DNA of 37,859 nucleotides. It comes from an uncultured Bacteroidales bacterium (GTDB taxonomy: Bacteria > Bacteroidota > Bacteroidia > Bacteroidales > UBA4417). The translations under genes were made by a program, and so were the position numbers. Location: NCBI GenBank assembly GCA_903879715.1, contig CAIRMR010000188.1:1-37859 (forward strand). The letters run 5' to 3'. Numbering within the stretch: the first letter of the stretch is position 1; each line of letters begins with the position of its first letter. Under the pieces are notes generated by a model that worked only from the letters and a program-made list of their open reading frames with translations, was not told the origin of the DNA and did no database searches. Shown here piece after piece: positions 35,253-37,859 of this stretch.

Positions 35253-36053
35253 ATGAAAAAAACAGTCCATTACCAGAATAAAAATATAGCCTATAAAATC
35301 TCCGGCAACGGTCCCGCCTTGGTATTGCTTCATGGATTTCTCGAGTCAAAAGCGATATGGAATGATTTTACTGAAACCCTGCAAAATGATTTCACTGTCA
35401 TTTCTGTTGATTTGCCCGGTCACGGCGAAAGCGAACTTGTTGAAGGAACTTCTGGCATGAAGCTTATGGCCGCCACAGTAAAAACAGTGCTTGAAGCTGA
35501 AAAAATTACGAAAGCAGTTTTTGCCGGTCATTCCATGGGTGGTTATGTGGCACTGCAGTTTGCGGTCGATAACGAAGAAATGGTAAAAGGATTGGTACTT
35601 TTCCATTCAAATGCCGGCGCCGACAGTGAAGAAGCCAAAGAAAACCGCCGCCGGACTATCAATATTGTAACTCAGAACCGTGGCGGATTTATTAAGCAGT
35701 TTATCCCCGACTTATTTGATCAGAAACACCTTGAAAAATATACTGTGGAAATTCAAAAACTGCAGGATATTGCGGCTCTCATGACTCCAGATGCCATTAT
35801 TGCGGCACTTTCAGGAATGCGCGACCGCCCGAACCAGCTGCAATACCTGTTACTGACTGATATCCCGGTTTTGTTTATTATCGGAAAGCAGGACAGCCGC
35901 ATGCCTTACACTCAATTAATGGCACAGGCAGTTATTCCATCACACAGCGAAATACTGTTACTCGAAGATGTTGGTCATATGGGATATATCGAAGCTCCAA
36001 ATAAAACTTTGCAGGGGTTAAGACACTTTGCTATAAGGTGTTTTGAGATATAA
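35253..36053 (+). CDS. Alpha/beta-fold hydrolase
   Basis: A 266-aa cytoplasmic hydrolase with no signal peptide. The oxyanion-hole motif LLHGFLES (residues ~24-31) is followed by the nucleophile elbow GHSMGG (S94), the acid D214 (GKQDSRMP) and the histidine H242 (DVGHMGY), a complete Ser-Asp-His triad. The pattern fits the MenH/BioH-like esterase group, but no metabolic neighbours point to a substrate. The gene lies after two terminator-like hairpins, so it probably has its own promoter, which I did not identify. It is convergent with the T9SS cargo gene, whose stop is 17 bases away. Confidence 0.9.
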   Translation: MKKTVHYQNKNIAYKISGNGPALVLLHGFLESKAIWNDFTETLQNDFTVISVDLPGHGESELVEGTSGMKLMAATVKTVLEAEKITKAVFAGHSMGGYVALQFAVDNEEMVKGLVLFHSNAGADSEEAKENRRRTINIVTQNRGGFIKQFIPDLFDQKHLEKYTVEIQKLQDIAALMTPDAIIAALSGMRDRPNQLQYLLLTDIPVLFIIGKQDSRMPYTQLMAQAVIPSHSEILLLEDVGHMGYIEAPNKTLQGLRHFAIRCFEI

Positions 36054-36070
36054 AAACCTTAAGAAAGAAA

Positions 36071-37859
36071 TTATCTTATAATCACCAGTTTGCTAATTAC
36101 CAATTCTTTATCTGTCTTAATCTTCACAAAATAAGTTCCCTGTGCTGATTTACTCAGGTCGAAAAGATATTCAGACTCCCCTTTGCAGCTGCGGCTGATT
36201 ACAATAACTCCTTTTGCATCGCTTACAGTAACCAGCATTTCGGGATATCTCGATTTATCCAAAGCAATAATAAATTGTCCCGTAGCCGGGTTAGGATAAA
36301 TGATCAGACCTTTCAATCCATTTTCATGAATGGAAGCTGTTTCGTGCCCTTGTATAAGCTTAACCAACTGCGTGGCAATACCTGCGGCATTAACTGAAAT
36401 AGTTGAACTACGATCTGTGCTCAACGGATTCCATGGAAAAGCAACGTTAATAATTCCATTGCCTGATCCTGAAGCGGTAACAATACACCATGCTGAATCG
36501 GCTGAAACTGTCCAGTTGGTATTCGAAGCAACAGCAAAATCAACAGAAGCCGCGAACGCGTTTACAGTAATAACAGCGGGCGAAACTGCCAGCGTTGGCG
36601 CTGCTCCCGCCTGCGTTAACGTAACCTGAACCGGCGGTAAATCAGCGACTGTAATAGTGATAATTGCAGCCCGAACCGACGCTGTTGGGTTTGCTTCATA
36701 ATTTGCGGTAATTGCAAGGTTTCCTGTTCCCGAAGATGTAACACTACACCATGCCTGGTTACTCGAAACAATCCAGTCGGAATTTGAAGTTATATCTACT
36801 GTAGTACTTCCGGCTATGGACTGAACAAGGATATTCTGCGGATCTACCGTTAAAGTACGTTGGGCAAGAGTGGTTGCGCTCGCAGTAATGCCGCTTGAGT
36901 ATTTTAAAATGGCATCGTACGAAAACACCTTATAATAGTAGGTTGTTGATGGATTCAATCCTGTATGGCTGTAGGTTGAAGCACTGCCATTAACAAGTAT
37001 GATGCCTCCGCCGGGAATTTGTTCGTCTGCTGTATAAGAGTTGCCAAAAACCGGTATTCCGAATATGTCATCAGGCGACCAGGCCAGGATTACATTATTA
37101 TTAGCGGCATTTTTTCTCCAGTCTAAATTAATCTTTAAGCTCCCGGCTGTGTTTGCGGTAAGTGACGAAGGGTTTTCTACAGGAATATCAGTGCAGCTGA
37201 TGGTAGCTGCCCACCCTGCCTTGGTTGTCGAACTGTTACTATGAAAAACAAACAGCATTACCCCGGCAGCATTTGTAGCTGAAAATGTTCCCGGAGAAGT
37301 AGTTCCGCAGAAAGTTCCAAACGGGGGTGAAGTTTTATTGTCGCCGTTATATATTTGGAGGAAGTCATTGGTACAAGTAGTTTGTGATTCAAGTGAGAAA
37401 GAGGTGAAAACAAACTGCAGTTTATTGCCGGGAATTCCGGGTTTGAATAACATGATATAATCCTGGTTATTAGCATAATTGGCAGATTCACCACCCGGAT
37501 CATAGAACGTCCCATCACATATTGATAAAGTTGATGAGGACATATTAATGGCTGATCCGATAATATTAATATACCCGGTTTTTTTTTCGGTTGCAAGGCC
37601 GTTTGCCACCAGGATGATTGTTTTCAGTCCTGAAGTGCTGTATGATACAGTATGTGGCCCCTGCGAATTAGCTGTCGCGGGTATAGCGCCTTCACCAAAA
37701 TTCCAGGCCCAGGTATTGGCTCCGCAGGTTGAAGCATCAGTAAAAATTATAGCATTATTTACAACTGCTGATGTTACATTTGCTTTAAAATTGGCATTAA
37801 CCTCATTTACCTTGATGTAATCAGTCCTGGTTGTGGTTGTAGTGCCATAGGCTCCTGTA
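36071..37859 (-). CDS. T9SS cargo with PKD, CUB, FnIII and BACON domains (5' truncated)
   Basis: The frame stays open to the window edge, so the gene starts outside; 595 residues are visible. The internal GTG at 37609 is not the real start, because the upstream codons encode a PKD domain (IIFTDASTCGANTWAWNFG ... VSYSTSGLKTIILVA). Then come a CUB-like domain (YANNQDYIMLFKPG, CTNDFLQIYNGDN, FHSNSSTTKAGWAATISC), a fibronectin III-like domain (TYSHTGLNPSTTYYYKVFSYD), two BACON domains (SNSDWIVSSNQAWCSVT and SNTNWTVSADSAWCIVT) and a type A sorting domain (IYPNPATGQFIIAL ... GTYFVKIKTDKE). It is probably a surface or secreted glycan/protein-binding module set; a catalytic domain may lie in the missing N-terminus. 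Confidence 0.88.
   Translation of the reverse strand, partial: TGAYGTTTTTRTDYIKVNEVNANFKANVTSAVVNNAIIFTDASTCGANTWAWNFGEGAIPATANSQGPHTVSYSTSGLKTIILVANGLATEKKTGYINIIGSAINMSSSTLSICDGTFYDPGGESANYANNQDYIMLFKPGIPGNKLQFVFTSFSLESQTTCTNDFLQIYNGDNKTSPPFGTFCGTTSPGTFSATNAAGVMLFVFHSNSSTTKAGWAATISCTDIPVENPSSLTANTAGSLKINLDWRKNAANNNVILAWSPDDIFGIPVFGNSYTADEQIPGGGIILVNGSASTYSHTGLNPSTTYYYKVFSYDAILKYSSGITASATTLAQRTLTVDPQNILVQSIAGSTTVDITSNSDWIVSSNQAWCSVTSSGTGNLAITANYEANPTASVRAAIITITVADLPPVQVTLTQAGAAPTLAVSPAVITVNAFAASVDFAVASNTNWTVSADSAWCIVTASGSGNGIINVAFPWNPLSTDRSSTISVNAAGIATQLVKLIQGHETASIHENGLKGLIIYPNPATGQFIIALDKSRYPEMLVTVSDAKGVIVISRSCKGESEYLFDLSKSAQGTYFVKIKTDKELVISKLVIIR

Noticed and set aside
37609-37609. GTG start for the last secreted protein
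   Set aside because: The same frame is open to the window edge and encodes a PKD domain upstream of this codon.

Overview
The window looks like a chromosomal segment of a Bacteroidota (Bacteroidetes) bacterium, probably a free-living, protein-degrading Bacteroidales-like lineage. Three large secreted proteins end in type IX secretion (T9SS) sorting domains. A gldH gliding/T9SS lipoprotein, an S46 dipeptidyl-peptidase (a largely Bacteroidetes family) and an sdhC-sdhA-sdhB operon with a b558-type cytochrome subunit are present. Several upstream regions carry the Bacteroidetes -7 element TAnnTTTG. No rRNA, tRNA or CRISPR array was recognised.

Layout. Bases 1-15,100 are an accessory, surface-oriented region. 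It holds a 1612-aa lipase-like/beta-helix T9SS cargo, a stand-alone receiver-domain response regulator, two metallophosphoesterase lipoproteins, and a 1686-aa T9SS cargo made of 50-aa propeller-type repeats followed by four nearly identical 70-aa repeats. Directly after it lies a decayed 3' fragment of a second copy of the second phosphoesterase. Bases 15,160-20,710 hold a LysE-type exporter and a small DUF6922-like gene (minus strand), then typA/bipA and the S46 peptidase (plus strand). Bases 21,020-27,318 (minus) hold a lipoprotein and a likely holB > ricT-like PSP1 > gldH > PBP1A unit. Bases 27,505-31,613 (minus) are the succinate dehydrogenase/fumarate reductase operon, interrupted between sdhA and sdhB by a gene for a four-helix-bundle protein of the 23S rRNA intervening-sequence (S23) family, flanked by telomere-like G-rich/C-rich repeats. 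Bases 31,803-36,053 carry two M24B Xaa-Pro aminopeptidases, a TPR protein and an alpha/beta hydrolase. The window ends inside a third T9SS cargo (PKD-CUB-FnIII-BACON-BACON-sorting domain).

How they fit together. The T9SS cargos, GldH, the S46 peptidase and the two Xaa-Pro aminopeptidases suggest a cell that degrades extracellular protein or polymer and recycles peptides. The sdh operon supplies respiratory or fumarate-reducing capacity, and PBP1A, TypA and HolB are housekeeping.

The most interesting structure is at 28,284-28,958. An S23-type gene sits in an sdh intergenic gap whose two ends carry complementary repeats that abut the sdhA stop codon and the sdhB start codon, an arrangement reminiscent of 23S rRNA intervening sequences but inside a protein-coding operon. 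More generally, gaps between genes carry several families of short repeats (TTAGGGG-like, TTACGATTTACGA-like, AGTGTCTG-CAGACACT-like and CTTAGTGCCTTAGTGG-like), some of which overlap or abut stop codons.
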